Shown here: piece after piece, positions 43,332 to 52,948 of the stretch
Layout of the letters: every line of letters begins with the position of its first letter
Position numbering within the stretch: position 1 is the first letter of the stretch
NCBI RefSeq assembly: GCF_000504285.1
Contig: NZ_KI632511.1
Location: forward strand, 1,361,372 to 1,425,371
Direction: 5' to 3'
Length of the DNA: 64,000 bases
DNA from: Actinospica robiniae DSM 44927
GTDB taxonomy: Bacteria; Actinomycetota; Actinomycetes; Streptomycetales; Catenulisporaceae
Made by a program: the position numbers and the translations under genes
Notes under the pieces: model-generated
Seen by the model: only the letters and a program-made list of their open reading frames with translations
The model's database searches: none
Told to the model about the DNA's origin: nothing

Positions 43332-44330
43332 CTAGTCGATTAGCCTGCGTATAGCGACGGTTTGTGGTTTCCAGGCTGAATCCCATGAGTCGATGGAAAC
43401 GGTCGTGCCCGTGTGAGGAGCCTCGATGACGTAGCCGTCTCCGAGGTACATTCCGACGTGTCCGGGGGCTTGCGGGGTGCCGTCGGATCCGGCGGCGAAG
43501 AGCAGGTCGCCGGGTTTGAGAGCATCCGTGTCGACGGAGGTACCGACGAGTGCCTGCTGTTCGGATGTGCGGGGAAGTTGGATGCCGGCGGCGAGGTAGG
43601 CCTCCATGACCAGGCCGGAGCAGTCGTATCCCGTCGGTCCGGTGCCGCCGTAGATGTAGGGCTTGCCGAGCTGGGCGAGGGCGTAGTCGATGGCTGTTAC
43701 GACCTGGGGCGGTGTGCCGGGCGGGATGCTGTAGCCGGGCGGGATGGCGGTGGCGGCGTTGGTGCTCGGGCAGGGGCCGGTGGTTCCGGCGAAGGTGGCT
43801 ACCAGTTGGCCGGCGACGTTCTGCCATTGCGCGTAGGCGTCGGGGTAGGCGGATCGCTGTACGTCCTGGGCCGCGACCGCGAGGGCGAGGTTCTGCCAGT
43901 TCGCGACGTCATCAAGCGCCTGGTAGAACTTCGTGCTCGCGTACACAGGGTCGGTCAGTTCGGCCGGGGTTCCCCAGCCCTGGCTGGGGCGCTGCTGGAA
44001 CAGGCCCAGGCTGTCGCGGTCGCCGTAGTCGAGGTTCTGCAGGCGTGATTCCTGGATGGCGGTGGCGATCGCGATCTGCTCGCCGTAGACGGGGATGCCC
44101 ATCTGGACCCCGACCTGGTAGATGGTATGTGCATTGGCGATTTGGGTGGCGGTGAGTTTCTCGCCGTCGCCGAGGTCGGTGCCGGCTGCGGCGCTGCCGG
44201 TGCCGCACAGGGTGCTGTTGCCTCCGGCATCGCCGAGACCGAGGAAGGAGGCGACGCCGGCGCCGGCGGCCGCGATCAGGACGATGACGAGGACGAGCGC
44301 GGCGATCGCGGCCGCGGCTAGTTTCCCCAC
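43332..44330 (-). CDS. Conjugal-transfer peptidoglycan hydrolase (lysozyme-like plus NlpC/P60)
   Basis: 332 aa. GTG 44330, with GGAGGG upstream and a 13-nt overlap with the preceding gene, is preferred over ATG 44390. N-terminal membrane anchor (about residues 4-32). A lysozyme/SLT-like domain with IAIATAIQESRLQNLDYGDR (about 70-160; catalytic Glu). A C-terminal NlpC/P60 domain with GYDCSGLVMEAYLA (Cys), APGHVGMYLGDG (His) and APHTG. Such two-domain hydrolases (VirB1/TcpG/CwlT type) open the cell wall for the mating channel. Last gene of the transfer operon here. Confidence 0.88.
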   Translation of the reverse strand: MGKLAAAAIAALVLVIVLIAAAGAGVASFLGLGDAGGNSTLCGTGSAAAGTDLGDGEKLTATQIANAHTIYQVGVQMGIPVYGEQIAIATAIQESRLQNLDYGDRDSLGLFQQRPSQGWGTPAELTDPVYASTKFYQALDDVANWQNLALAVAAQDVQRSAYPDAYAQWQNVAGQLVATFAGTTGPCPSTNAATAIPPGYSIPPGTPPQVVTAIDYALAQLGKPYIYGGTGPTGYDCSGLVMEAYLAAGIQLPRTSEQQALVGTSVDTDALKPGDLLFAAGSDGTPQAPGHVGMYLGDGYVIEAPHTGTTVSIDSWDSAWKPQTVAIRRLID

Positions 44331-45367
44331 GTGCCCTCCGGTGCGGCGTCGGGGCCGGTCGGGGGCAACGGGGCGGGCGGTTCGTTCCACCAGGCCGGGC
44401 GCGCGTTCGCGGGCTCGCCGGTGCGGCGCGGGGCAGGCGGGGTGAGGGTGTCGAGCTCGATCAGACGGACGCGCTCGCCGCGGCCCCGGCGTGTCGATAC
44501 CGGCCGGTAGGCGGGCCCGGTCGGGCCGTAGGCTGCGAGGGCGCTGGGCGTGGTCGTGGCCACCGGAACGCTCGCGCGCAGCTTTTCGAGCACATCGTGC
44601 AGGTGTGTCTCGCGGGCGGTGGAGTGCAGACGGAAGAGCACGAGTTGGGGGCGGGAGGTGGCCTGAGCGAGGTGGGCGTAACCGGTGAGTTTGCCGGCCA
44701 GGCGGGTCAGGGCCTCAGTGCCGGTGTCGTATTCGAGGAAGAACCGCACGTGCCGGCCCGCCGCGGGATCGGCGGCGCCGACCGTATCGGTGAGGTGGCC
44801 GTAGCCGTCGGGGCGGGCCAGGTCGCCCCACAGTCGTAGGCAGCGGCGTTCGGACCACCATGCGGCCAGGTGGGTGCCGGTGGGGTCGGTTCGGGCGGCG
44901 GCTGCGAGGCGCACGAACAGTTCGTTGGTGCCGACGGCGTGGCCGAGTTGGGAGCTGACGGCGATCTGGTGGGCGCGGGAGCGGTGGTAGCCGAACTCCT
45001 TGATGCTCACGCCTCGGCCCGCGGCCAGCCATGCGGCGCCGGCGGGACCGAGGACGTAGTGTTCCGGGGCGGTGCCGATCGCCAGGCGGGGGCGGAAGCG
45101 GTCGAGCACGCGCAGATCGAGGGTCAGGTGGCGAAGGCGTGCGCGCATGGTGCGGGCTCCGGTGTAGGCCAGCGCCAGGATCTGGTGGGAGGTCAAGACT
45201 TTGTGTTCGTGGAGCATTTCGAGCAGCCACTGGTCGCGGGCGGTCAGGTGCGCGGCGAGGATCGCCAGGTGGTGGCGGCGCACCGGGGCCGGCGGGTCGG
45301 CGGTGACCGGGGTGGGCAGGTAGCGCTGGGGGAAGGCGGGTGTGGCGAACGGTGCAGGTTCAGGCAC
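44318..45367 (-). CDS. Replication-relaxation family protein
   Basis: 349 aa. Starts with a Pro-rich tail, then a wHTH (RDQWLLEMLHEHKVLTSHQI; YTGARTMRARLRHLTLDL) and the Replic_Relax core (EHYVLGPAGAAWLAAGRGVS; HAVGTNELFVRLAAAA; FFLEYDTGTEALTRLAGKLT). The family is found on actinobacterial plasmids and ICEs and is thought to act on DNA at replication or transfer origins. No classical relaxase is visible, so this may be the relaxosome component. Overlaps the NlpC/P60 gene by 13 nt. Confidence 0.75.
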   Translation of the reverse strand: MPEPAPFATPAFPQRYLPTPVTADPPAPVRRHHLAILAAHLTARDQWLLEMLHEHKVLTSHQILALAYTGARTMRARLRHLTLDLRVLDRFRPRLAIGTAPEHYVLGPAGAAWLAAGRGVSIKEFGYHRSRAHQIAVSSQLGHAVGTNELFVRLAAAARTDPTGTHLAAWWSERRCLRLWGDLARPDGYGHLTDTVGAADPAAGRHVRFFLEYDTGTEALTRLAGKLTGYAHLAQATSRPQLVLFRLHSTARETHLHDVLEKLRASVPVATTTPSALAAYGPTGPAYRPVSTRRGRGERVRLIELDTLTPPAPRRTGEPANARPAWWNEPPAPLPPTGPDAAPEGTWGN

Positions 45368-45402
45368 GGTATAAGGGCTCTTTCACAAGGTGCGCGGGCT
45401 CC

Positions 45403-45438
45403 GCGCCGTGCCGCCCGACATCGGGGACGGCACGGCGC
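45403..45438 (-). terminator. Strong hairpin between coupling-protein and replication-relaxation genes
   Basis: 10-bp outer stem GCGCCGTGCC / GGCACGGCGC plus an inner CCCGA/TCGGG stem, 18 nt beyond the stop at 45456. No T-run. Possible partial terminator that lowers expression of the last two genes. Confidence 0.5.
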
Positions 45439-45455
45439 ACGGGGGCCGGGGTTTT

Positions 45456-47963
45456 CTAGTCGCGCGGGTCGGCGCCGACGGGGGTGGTGTTGGTGTGCGG
45501 CAGGTCGTCGGGGGTGGCCGGGGCTCGGCCGAACACCTCGCGGGAGCGTTCGCGCACCAGTTGCGCGCGGCCGGGGATCTCCGGGGGCAGCGGGATCGTG
45601 GTCAGCGTGAACGCGCTGCGCTCCTCACCGCGCGAGACCAGACGGGCTGCGGCCTGGTAGACGCCGAGGTGCGAGAGGTCGTGGGCGACCAGCAGGGGCG
45701 AGGTGTGCCGCTCGAGGTCCCGCGAGTCCTCCGGTGAGGCGTTGAAGAACACCTTCGAACGGGCGTTCGCGCTCACACCCTCACGCAGGTCGCGCGGCAA
45801 CTGGGCGAGGTTCTGGTGCGCGAGGGTGAGGCTGAGGCGGTAGCCGCGGGCCTCGGCGAGCATGTCCTCCATCGGATACGGCAGCGACAGGAAGTTCTGG
45901 CACTCATCGAGATACAGGCCGGCATCGACGCGCTGGTGCTGGGCCAGGCGGGCCCGGCGGCTCGCGCCCTGCCAGGTCTTGGCCACCACCAGGGATCCGA
46001 GCAACTGCGCGGTCTGCTCACCGAGCACGCCCTTGGGGATACGGACCAGGCACAGCCCGCCGTCGAGCACGTCGCCGATATCGAACGAGGATGCGCCGGA
46101 AGCGATCGAGTTGCGCACGAACGAGCGGGTGAGAAACGCCCTGAGCTTGTTCATCAGCGGGCCGATGACGGTGGCGCGGTGCGCGTCCGTCCAGGCGTCG
46201 TAGTCCGCCCAGAACCCTTGCAGGACCTCGTCTTTGATCCCGGCGGTGGCCCGGTCGCGTTTGACCCGGTCCGTGAGCATCGCCGCGACATCGCCCAGGT
46301 CGCTGCCGCCGGTCGGGTCATGGTGCAGCAGGGTCAGGCAGGCGTTGCGGAACACGTCGTCGGTGCGCGGACCCCAGAACCCTGAGAAGATCTTCGAGAA
46401 GATGCCGGTGACGTTGTCCACAACCATGTCGCGGTCCTCGACCGTCTCGCACTGCAGCACGTTCAGCCGGGGCGGTGCCTTGATGTCGTCGGCGTCGAAG
46501 AGCACCGTGCGGTCGGCCACCCGCTTGGGCAGCCGGGCGAGGATGTCCTCGATCATGTCGCCCTTCGGGTCCACGACCACCACCCCGCGCCCGGCCTCGA
46601 CATCATCGAGTACGAGGTTCGTCATCAGCGTGGACTTGCCGGAGCCGGTGGCGCCCATCACGTGCAGGTGGTGACGGGCGTCGGCCACAGCCAGCCCGAC
46701 CGGGCGCTTGACGCCGGCGTCCGTGATGCCGATCGGCTTGATCCCGGCGCTGGTATCCGGGGCCTGAATGCCCGGGGGCGGGCTGATCGAGGCGGCGCCG
46801 GCACGTTCCAGGCCCGGAGCACCGGGATCGGTCGGCAGGTGCGCGAGCGCGCCAAGTTCGCCAGCCGAAAGCAGGTACCCGCGGCCGTGGAAGGCCCGGG
46901 AGGCGAGCACCTGGCCGGCGGCCGGCAACCTCTTGCGCGCCATCCAGTTGGCGCCGGAGTACACGGAGAAGGCCGAGGCGATCTGGTGGGCACGGCCGCG
47001 CAGCCGCGGGGAATCCTCATGTTCGCCCGCGATCGTGGAGGCGGCGGCATAAGAGAGCCGCACGTCCCACAACGCCGAAGCGGATTTCACCGAGGCGGCA
47101 CGGTAGGCCGCGACCTGCGCCGGGTCGAGCACCACGGCCTTACCGGCCCGGTGCCCAGCTCTCGCGCGGGCCTTGGTGCCAGGGGTGATCAGGTCAAGCA
47201 GCGCCCCCAGCGGCCCGAACCCGCTCCCGCCGCCGCGCAGCGCGGCCACCTGGCGCCGCGCGGTGCGGGCGCGGCGGCCCGTAACCGGGCGCGCGAGCAA
47301 CTGCACGGCGGCGTACTCGCCCACGCCCAGACCGGAGCAGGCAGACAGGAGCGGACGCAGGGGGTCCGCGTCGTGCTTGGTCTCGAGCGGAAGCACCTCG
47401 GACTTCGCCAGCACCATCCGCCCGCCGATCGCTCTCGCCTGCGTTGGAAGCAGGCGGGTCGCAGCGTCGGTCGCATCCTCGGTGCGGGTCTGGGCGCCGG
47501 GCCAGGCCGCGACGATCGCGCGCTCGATCATCAGCGGTGGCACGATACCGGGCACCCAGATGCGCACCTGCAGCCCGGCGCGCGACCAGGCGTACTCGAA
47601 CGCGAGATGCGGCTGACCGGACCAGAACCGCGTACGAGGGGGACGCAGCAAGCCCAGCAGGTGCGACCAGAACGCCTCGGCACCGCGCGCGTCGACCTTC
47701 GGCGGCGCCAGCACCGTGATCACCCGGGCACCGTCGACGTACGCAGCGTGCCGAGCGGCGCGGATCCGACCGCGCACCACGAGGTAGCCGGCCGACACGA
47801 TCGCGATGCCGAGCGCGCAAAGCGGCCCGTACAGCGGCGCGGCGTGCGTGACAGCGTGTTCGAAGCGTGTCAGGACCGTGGCGGGGTCGGTGAGGAATCC
47901 GGTCAGCCGTCTGTGCCCGCCCATCGTCGGAACCGGGGCGGAGCCATATATAGGTGCGGTCAC
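45456..47963 (-). CDS. VirD4/TraG-like type IV coupling ATPase
   Basis: 835 aa, GTG start in a GTGA overlap with the VirB4-like gene. N-terminal membrane helix (about residues 42-62). P-loop HVMGATGSGKSTLMTN (about 430-445), VVVDPKGDMIEDIL, Walker B GLYLDECQNFLSL (about 680) and AHQNLAQLPRDLREGVSANA near the C-terminus, characteristic of TraM-recognition/TraD-like coupling proteins. It would bring DNA substrate to the secretion channel. The length is normal for Gram-positive versions. Confidence 0.88.
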   Translation of the reverse strand: MTAPIYGSAPVPTMGGHRRLTGFLTDPATVLTRFEHAVTHAAPLYGPLCALGIAIVSAGYLVVRGRIRAARHAAYVDGARVITVLAPPKVDARGAEAFWSHLLGLLRPPRTRFWSGQPHLAFEYAWSRAGLQVRIWVPGIVPPLMIERAIVAAWPGAQTRTEDATDAATRLLPTQARAIGGRMVLAKSEVLPLETKHDADPLRPLLSACSGLGVGEYAAVQLLARPVTGRRARTARRQVAALRGGGSGFGPLGALLDLITPGTKARARAGHRAGKAVVLDPAQVAAYRAASVKSASALWDVRLSYAAASTIAGEHEDSPRLRGRAHQIASAFSVYSGANWMARKRLPAAGQVLASRAFHGRGYLLSAGELGALAHLPTDPGAPGLERAGAASISPPPGIQAPDTSAGIKPIGITDAGVKRPVGLAVADARHHLHVMGATGSGKSTLMTNLVLDDVEAGRGVVVVDPKGDMIEDILARLPKRVADRTVLFDADDIKAPPRLNVLQCETVEDRDMVVDNVTGIFSKIFSGFWGPRTDDVFRNACLTLLHHDPTGGSDLGDVAAMLTDRVKRDRATAGIKDEVLQGFWADYDAWTDAHRATVIGPLMNKLRAFLTRSFVRNSIASGASSFDIGDVLDGGLCLVRIPKGVLGEQTAQLLGSLVVAKTWQGASRRARLAQHQRVDAGLYLDECQNFLSLPYPMEDMLAEARGYRLSLTLAHQNLAQLPRDLREGVSANARSKVFFNASPEDSRDLERHTSPLLVAHDLSHLGVYQAAARLVSRGEERSAFTLTTIPLPPEIPGRAQLVRERSREVFGRAPATPDDLPHTNTTPVGADPRD

Positions 47964-49837
47964 AGAAGTTCACCGTCGGGATCGTCGAAGTGGCCGAATG
48001 CAGCCGGAAGGTCGAGATCAGGCGGCGAAGATTGGTCGGCGAAGTAGCTGTCGACCTCCTCCTCTTCCGCCGAGTCAGCCGGCGAGGTGGAGGCCAAGTC
48101 GTGCTCGAACGGCGAGGCGATCACTTCGAAGGAGACCCGGGCGGAGCCGGCAGCCAGCAGACCCAGACCCTGCGGCGCAGAGGCGATCAGCGCGGCTTCG
48201 CCGTCGGAGAGGCGGAACGCGGAGGTAACCGCGTCCATCGCTTGCGGGGCCTGGCGCAGCAGCACCTGGGTCGCGGAGTTCGCGACGATCGCCGCCCCGA
48301 GGTCTGAGCTGAGCACGTCGGCGGCGTCCTGCGTGATCACGGCCAGGCCGGCCCACCTTTTGCGCGCCGCCTTCGCCATCCGCAGCAGGAACCTGGCCCC
48401 TTCCGGGTCGCGCATGAGCAGCCACGCCTCATCGACCACGACGAGCCGGCGGCGCTGCTGCGGGGAGGTGACCTGCCGCCAGACTGCGTCGAGCACCAGC
48501 AGCGTTCCGACGGTGCGCAGCTCGTCCGGCAGCTCGCGCAGGCTGATCGAGACCAAGTGCCCGGTCGGCTCGGTGGTGGTCGGCCCGTCGAACAATCCGG
48601 CCCAGGACCCGACCGTGTACGGCTCGAGCTGCGCCGCGAGGTCGGCTCCGGCCTCGCCATGCCGGGCGAGCGCTTCGACGAGGTCGGCGAGAATCGGGGC
48701 CGGGCGCGTCCAGGTGCGCGGGTCGGTGTTGATCCCGCGCGACGCATAGGCCGCGAGCACCGCCTTGTCGAGTACCGCCCGGCGTTGGGCGTCGAGGGTG
48801 GTGCCGAGCAGGACCTGGACGAAGGTGTGGATGAAGCTCGAGCGGCGCAGCAGCAGGTTCACCCCCGTCGCCGCGGCCTGCGGGTCGGCGGCGTGCTGGG
48901 GCAGGTCGAACGGGTTCAGGCGCACCCCGTCGGTGCCGAGCAAGAGCACTGTCCCGCCGACCGCGCGGGTCAACCGCGTGTATTCGTCCTCGGGGTCGAT
49001 CACGAACACCTGCACCCCGGCGTAGAGGGAGCGGAGCACGTCGAGTTTGGTGAAGTAGGACTTGCCGGCCCCGGAGCGGGCGAGGGTGATCGAGTTGTGG
49101 TTGTCCTGCGCCCACCGGTCCCACAACACCAGCCCGCTGCTCGCGGCGTTCACGCCGTAGAGCACTCCAGAGGCCGGGGTCGCGGGATCGGTGGGATCGG
49201 CCGGGGCGAGGTCCGGGGAGGTGAACGGGAATGCTGCGCTGAGCGCGCCGGTGTCGAAGGTGCGGGTGACCCCGACCGTGTCGATCCCCAGCGGCAGGCA
49301 CGCGGCCCACCCCGAGAGCTGTCGGAAGGTGGTGGGCGCGGTGGTGACCAGCAGGCCCGAGGCGAGCGCGCGCACGGCGGCGATCTCGCGCGCCAACGAT
49401 TGCTCGTCGGCGGCGTAGACGGTCAGGTACAGCCCGACGCGGAAGAGTTTCCCCTCCCCGCGTGCGAGCCGGTAGGCGAGATCGGCGGCGTCCTGGGCGG
49501 CGGCCTCGGCCTCAGGGTCGAGCAGGCGTCCGCGCTCGTGATCCGAGCGGCGGTTGGACTCGAGCCGGGCGCGCTGGCGGCGCAGTTTCGTCGCGGCGGT
49601 GGCCGGGTCGATCGGGGTGATGTGCAGTGCGATGTCGAGCCGCCCGGGGTAGGTGGTGAGCGGTTCGAGCCACCCGGCGTGCACTTCGGCCGGGTAGCCG
49701 GTGACCGCGAAGCTGGCGGCGTACTGGTCGCCGACCACCAGGTGCCGGGAGGTCACTTCCACGGCGTCGGGGGCCGGTACAGGAGCGAGGCCCAGGGATG
49801 TGTGGCCTCGGATGCGCCGGCGGGTGGCGAGTTTCAC
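47960..49837 (-). CDS. VirB4-like conjugation ATPase
   Basis: 625 aa, ATG. An N-terminal CagE/TrbE-type domain (RHLVVGDQYAASFAVTGYPA) is followed by the ATPase: Walker A LARSGAGKSYFTKLDV (about residue 250), FVIDPEDEYTRL, and Walker B RLVVVDEAWLLMRDPEG (about 466), then LAVITQDAADVLSSDLGA. It powers pilus or channel assembly in type IV secretion. Acidic C-terminal tail. Coupled to the coupling ATPase downstream and 22 nt from the PrgI-like gene upstream. Confidence 0.9.
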   Translation of the reverse strand: MKLATRRRIRGHTSLGLAPVPAPDAVEVTSRHLVVGDQYAASFAVTGYPAEVHAGWLEPLTTYPGRLDIALHITPIDPATAATKLRRQRARLESNRRSDHERGRLLDPEAEAAAQDAADLAYRLARGEGKLFRVGLYLTVYAADEQSLAREIAAVRALASGLLVTTAPTTFRQLSGWAACLPLGIDTVGVTRTFDTGALSAAFPFTSPDLAPADPTDPATPASGVLYGVNAASSGLVLWDRWAQDNHNSITLARSGAGKSYFTKLDVLRSLYAGVQVFVIDPEDEYTRLTRAVGGTVLLLGTDGVRLNPFDLPQHAADPQAAATGVNLLLRRSSFIHTFVQVLLGTTLDAQRRAVLDKAVLAAYASRGINTDPRTWTRPAPILADLVEALARHGEAGADLAAQLEPYTVGSWAGLFDGPTTTEPTGHLVSISLRELPDELRTVGTLLVLDAVWRQVTSPQQRRRLVVVDEAWLLMRDPEGARFLLRMAKAARKRWAGLAVITQDAADVLSSDLGAAIVANSATQVLLRQAPQAMDAVTSAFRLSDGEAALIASAPQGLGLLAAGSARVSFEVIASPFEHDLASTSPADSAEEEEVDSYFADQSSPPDLDLPAAFGHFDDPDGELL

Positions 49838-49858
49838 GGGTGTCCTCCGGTACTGGGG

Positions 49859-50776
49859 TCAGGTGCGCGGGGCGGGGTCGGTCACGGCGTCGGCCAGCAG
49901 TACCGAGGTGCCGGCCGGGGTGAAGGAGACGATGCGGATCTCCGCTCCGGTCAGCGCGGCGGCGGCTTCCTGCTGGCGGCGGGCGATGCGCGCCCCGGCC
50001 TCGGCAGAGCCACCGGCCGCGGGCTCGCGGGCAACCACCAGCACCTGCCGGGAGAGCAGCTGCTGGCGGGCGGAGAGCTCGGCGAGGAACGCGGCGTGAT
50101 CGCGCGCTGCGGCCTCCAGGTGTGGGTGGGCGAGCCCGACGGCGCCGTGCTCGAGGTCGGCGACCAGCGCGGTCAGATCCAGGCGACGGGTGCGCACCAG
50201 GATCTGCACGGGGCCCGAGAGCGCGTTGAGGAACCGGCCGAACCCGGCGACCAGAGCGTTCTGCTCCCCCGGGGTGCGCAGCGAGAAGTTCACGGTCGAG
50301 GCGGCCGCGATCCCCGCGTGCCCGTGCTCGCGCAGGGAGAGGATTCCGACCTCGTCGATGCCGTCCGCCGGCAGCTTCAGCGTTGCGGGCAGCGGTCCTT
50401 GGGCCTGGCGCCAGGCCTTGGGCAGGATCGAGGGAAGCGGCACAGGATCGGCTCCGATCGCGTGGTTGACCAGCAGGCGAGGGCGGCGGGCGTGGGCGAG
50501 GGCCGCGAGCAGAAACCGATCCCCGGACAGCCCGTCACGGGTGGCCAGCGCGACAGCCGCGGCCACCAGGACGATCAGCGCCAGCGGCGCGACGATGAGG
50601 AGGACCGGGGCGTGGGGTGCGGCGCGATGCGCGGCGGTGAAGATCAGCCAGCACGCCCCGCCGACCCCCGCGATGATCGCGACCTGGCGGAAGGTCAGAC
50701 GGGCAACGACGACGTCGGGGCGGTCGACGTCCGCGGGGATCCGGGCGGTCAGATACTCCTCAGACACGGTGTCCAC
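49859..50776 (-). CDS. PrgI/VirB3-like conjugation membrane protein
   Basis: 305 aa; GTG 50776, which overlaps the end of the small upstream gene. Two adjacent membrane helices (about residues 28-50 and 54-80) after the motif YLTARIPADVDRPDVVVARL are typical of PrgI-type proteins paired with VirB4 in Gram-positive conjugation systems. The long cytoplasmic part (about 110-305) is alpha/beta and resembles the N-terminal region of VirB4. Same operon. Confidence 0.75.
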   Translation of the reverse strand: MDTVSEEYLTARIPADVDRPDVVVARLTFRQVAIIAGVGGACWLIFTAAHRAAPHAPVLLIVAPLALIVLVAAAVALATRDGLSGDRFLLAALAHARRPRLLVNHAIGADPVPLPSILPKAWRQAQGPLPATLKLPADGIDEVGILSLREHGHAGIAAASTVNFSLRTPGEQNALVAGFGRFLNALSGPVQILVRTRRLDLTALVADLEHGAVGLAHPHLEAAARDHAAFLAELSARQQLLSRQVLVVAREPAAGGSAEAGARIARRQQEAAAALTGAEIRIVSFTPAGTSVLLADAVTDPAPRT

Positions 50777-50981
50777 CCATCAGCCGTGCGTCCTCACGCC
50801 GCCTCGTCTCCAGGGCGATCTGCCGTGCCGACCGGTAAGGCAGTTGCCGGGACGCGAGGAGGCGGGTGCGCCGCAGGCGTGCGAAGGTGAGGGCGAACGG
50901 CGGGTAGCACGTACGCCGGGTCCGGCGGTGTCGGCCGCGGTAGGACGTGCGTGGGCGGCGGTGGTTCGGGTGAGGGTTCAC
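50760..50981 (-). CDS. Small basic protein within the conjugation operon
   Basis: 73 aa. GTG 50981 overlaps the stop of the VirB6-like gene (GTGA), and its stop lies 17 nt inside the PrgI-like gene, so both sides are coupled. Third positions are strongly G/C-rich, which supports coding. The product is about one-third Arg/His (RRPRTSYRGRHRRTRRTCYP; FARLRRTRLLASRQLPYRSA) and soluble. It may bind nucleic acid or simply couple translation. No homologue recognised. Confidence 0.55.
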   Translation of the reverse strand: MNPHPNHRRPRTSYRGRHRRTRRTCYPPFALTFARLRRTRLLASRQLPYRSARQIALETRRREDARLMGGHRV

Positions 50982-52945
50982 GGGGTTTCCTTCGTGGAGC
51001 GGGGCGCAGGAGCGCGGGTGGGACGGTGCGGGGGCTGCGGCGCGGCGGGCCCGCGCACGGGAGGCGGGGCGCTCATGCGCGCGGAGGACGACGCGGCGGG
51101 GTTCGGGGACGGGGTTGGTCGCGACGGCGGTGCAGGCTGCGTACGGGCCGCGGACATCCGGGCGGGCGGCGCGGATGCAGGTTCGGGGCCCGGTTTCGGT
51201 GGGGCGGCACGGGCAGGAGTGGAAGGTTTCGGCGGTGGCGGGAAAAGGCCGCGCTGGACCTGACGCGGCCGTAGCCGATCCGTGGGTGCAGGGGCGGAGC
51301 GCGGGTCCGCTGTGTGCGCGGCGGCCGGCGGCTTCGGGTGCGGTACCCGGGCAGTTTTGATTGGCAGAGTCATCTGGCGGTACCCGGTTCCGGGGCCGGG
51401 TGCCGGCGGCGTCCCGGGCGCACCGAGCTTCGGTGATCCGGAGGCCGATCCCGTCTCCAAAGCCAGGCGCGGGCCTTGCCCGGCCGGGGCCCGGGAGCTC
51501 GCGGGCAGGCCCGGACGGATGGTCGCGATCGCCCCGGCCGATCGCGCGGCAGGCGCGTCGGGGTGTAGTTGGGTGGCGCGGTAGATAACCCCAGACCCGC
51601 CGCCGCTCGCGCCTGGTGCGGGGCCCGGCCGGCGCGGGCCGCCGCCACCGCCGCCCGGCCCGCTCGGGCCGCTCGGACGCGGCCGGTTCGGCGCACGCCC
51701 GGGCTTGCGTACGGGGAAGCCGCCGGGCCCTTTGCGCATGCCGAGCGCGCCGAGGGTCTTGTATGCGATGACGGCCTTGGCCATCCGCGCCACGCCCGAA
51801 CCGGCACCGCCGAGCATGCTGCGCGAGACCCACATCGGGATCTTGATCAGGATCCAGCACAGGGCGAGGAAGACCAGCGTGTCGACCAGCGCGGAGTTGT
51901 TCGGCAGCCCGAACAGGCTCACGTTCGCCGTCGGATCGAGCATCACGTCGAGTGCCACGACGAACACCAGCGACTGCCCGAGCTGGATCAGGAACAGTCC
52001 GCCGATCGCCCGCCACCACATCCGTGCGAGCGTGTCCGGGCCCGGGATCGCGTGCAGCATCAGCACGAGAGGGGCTGCGACCGCGAGGATCACGGTCAGT
52101 GCCACGCGCACGATGTAGGTCAGCAGGATCGCGATCAACATCACCTGCGCACCGAGGTCCAGCAGGATCAGGAAGATCGAGTTGCCGGCCGAGCCGCCGA
52201 GCAGGTTGCCCAGCGCCTTGCCCGCCGTCGCCGGATCGATCGTGCCGCCCAGAAGAGCCGAGGCGATCGCGTCCGCGAGATGGATCATGAGGGCGAGCAG
52301 CGCGATGGACGCATTGCCCGCGATCATCCCGACCGCCAGGCGCGGCACGATCTCCTTGGCCGAGTGCCGCGACTGCACGGTCCCGTGGGTGGTGACGATC
52401 ACGGCGCCGATCAGCACCAGCAGCAGGTAGAGGGCGTTGGCCAGTAGCGCCATCTGCGTCCACAGGCGCTGGACCCCGGCCATCGCCGTCACGTCCGGGG
52501 TGCCGAGCAGCGTGGAGCCGAGCAGGTCGAGCATCGGGGTCAGCGCGTCGGCGATCAGCGACCCGAACCAGTCGTTGATCGCCTTCGTGATCTGCCCGGG
52601 GACGTCGAACCACGACGGGTTGCTGCTCGTGCCGGTGCCCGGGTCGGTCGTCGTGACCGGGCTCGGCGTGGTGCTCGGGGACGTCGGTGACCCCGGCCCC
52701 AGCCCGATGCCCGGCGTGCTCGGTGAAGGGGTCGGTGACGGCGCCGGATCCGCGAGGATCACCCGCTGCGCCGAGCCGGAATCACCTCCGGCCGGTGCTG
52801 CGGCCTGGGCCGCCGGGGCGGCGATCAGCGCCGCCAGCGCGACGGTCGCAAACACCCCGAGCACGCGCCGCACGCAACGCGCGCGGCCCGGGGCCGGGCG
52901 CCCGCGGCGTTGCGGGCGCCCGGTGGAGGGCATCGTGGTGGTCAT
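50978..52945 (-). CDS. VirB6/TrbL-like polytopic membrane protein
   Basis: 655 aa, ATG. Signal-like N-terminus (VLGVFATVALAALIAAPAAQ), a Pro/Thr/Ser spacer, then a segment WFGSLIADALTPMLDLLGST and about six membrane helices (between residues 160 and 390), matching VirB6-like channel proteins. The C-terminal 260 residues are Pro/Ala/Gly-rich and disordered, with repeated PAP and PPPKP runs, unusual in length. It forms the inner-membrane channel with VirB3/4 partners. Confidence 0.75.
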   Translation of the reverse strand: MTTTMPSTGRPQRRGRPAPGRARCVRRVLGVFATVALAALIAAPAAQAAAPAGGDSGSAQRVILADPAPSPTPSPSTPGIGLGPGSPTSPSTTPSPVTTTDPGTGTSSNPSWFDVPGQITKAINDWFGSLIADALTPMLDLLGSTLLGTPDVTAMAGVQRLWTQMALLANALYLLLVLIGAVIVTTHGTVQSRHSAKEIVPRLAVGMIAGNASIALLALMIHLADAIASALLGGTIDPATAGKALGNLLGGSAGNSIFLILLDLGAQVMLIAILLTYIVRVALTVILAVAAPLVLMLHAIPGPDTLARMWWRAIGGLFLIQLGQSLVFVVALDVMLDPTANVSLFGLPNNSALVDTLVFLALCWILIKIPMWVSRSMLGGAGSGVARMAKAVIAYKTLGALGMRKGPGGFPVRKPGRAPNRPRPSGPSGPGGGGGGPRRPGPAPGASGGGSGVIYRATQLHPDAPAARSAGAIATIRPGLPASSRAPAGQGPRLALETGSASGSPKLGAPGTPPAPGPGTGYRQMTLPIKTARVPHPKPPAAAHTADPRSAPAPTDRLRPRQVQRGLFPPPPKPSTPARAAPPKPGPEPASAPPARMSAARTQPAPPSRPTPSPNPAASSSARMSAPPPVRGPAAPQPPHRPTRAPAPRSTKETP

Positions 52946-52948
52946 CGG

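Noticed and set aside
48557-50890. 777-codon open frame on the plus strand
   Set aside because: Antisense to the VirB4-like and PrgI-like genes, no domain features, Gly/Arg-rich composition.
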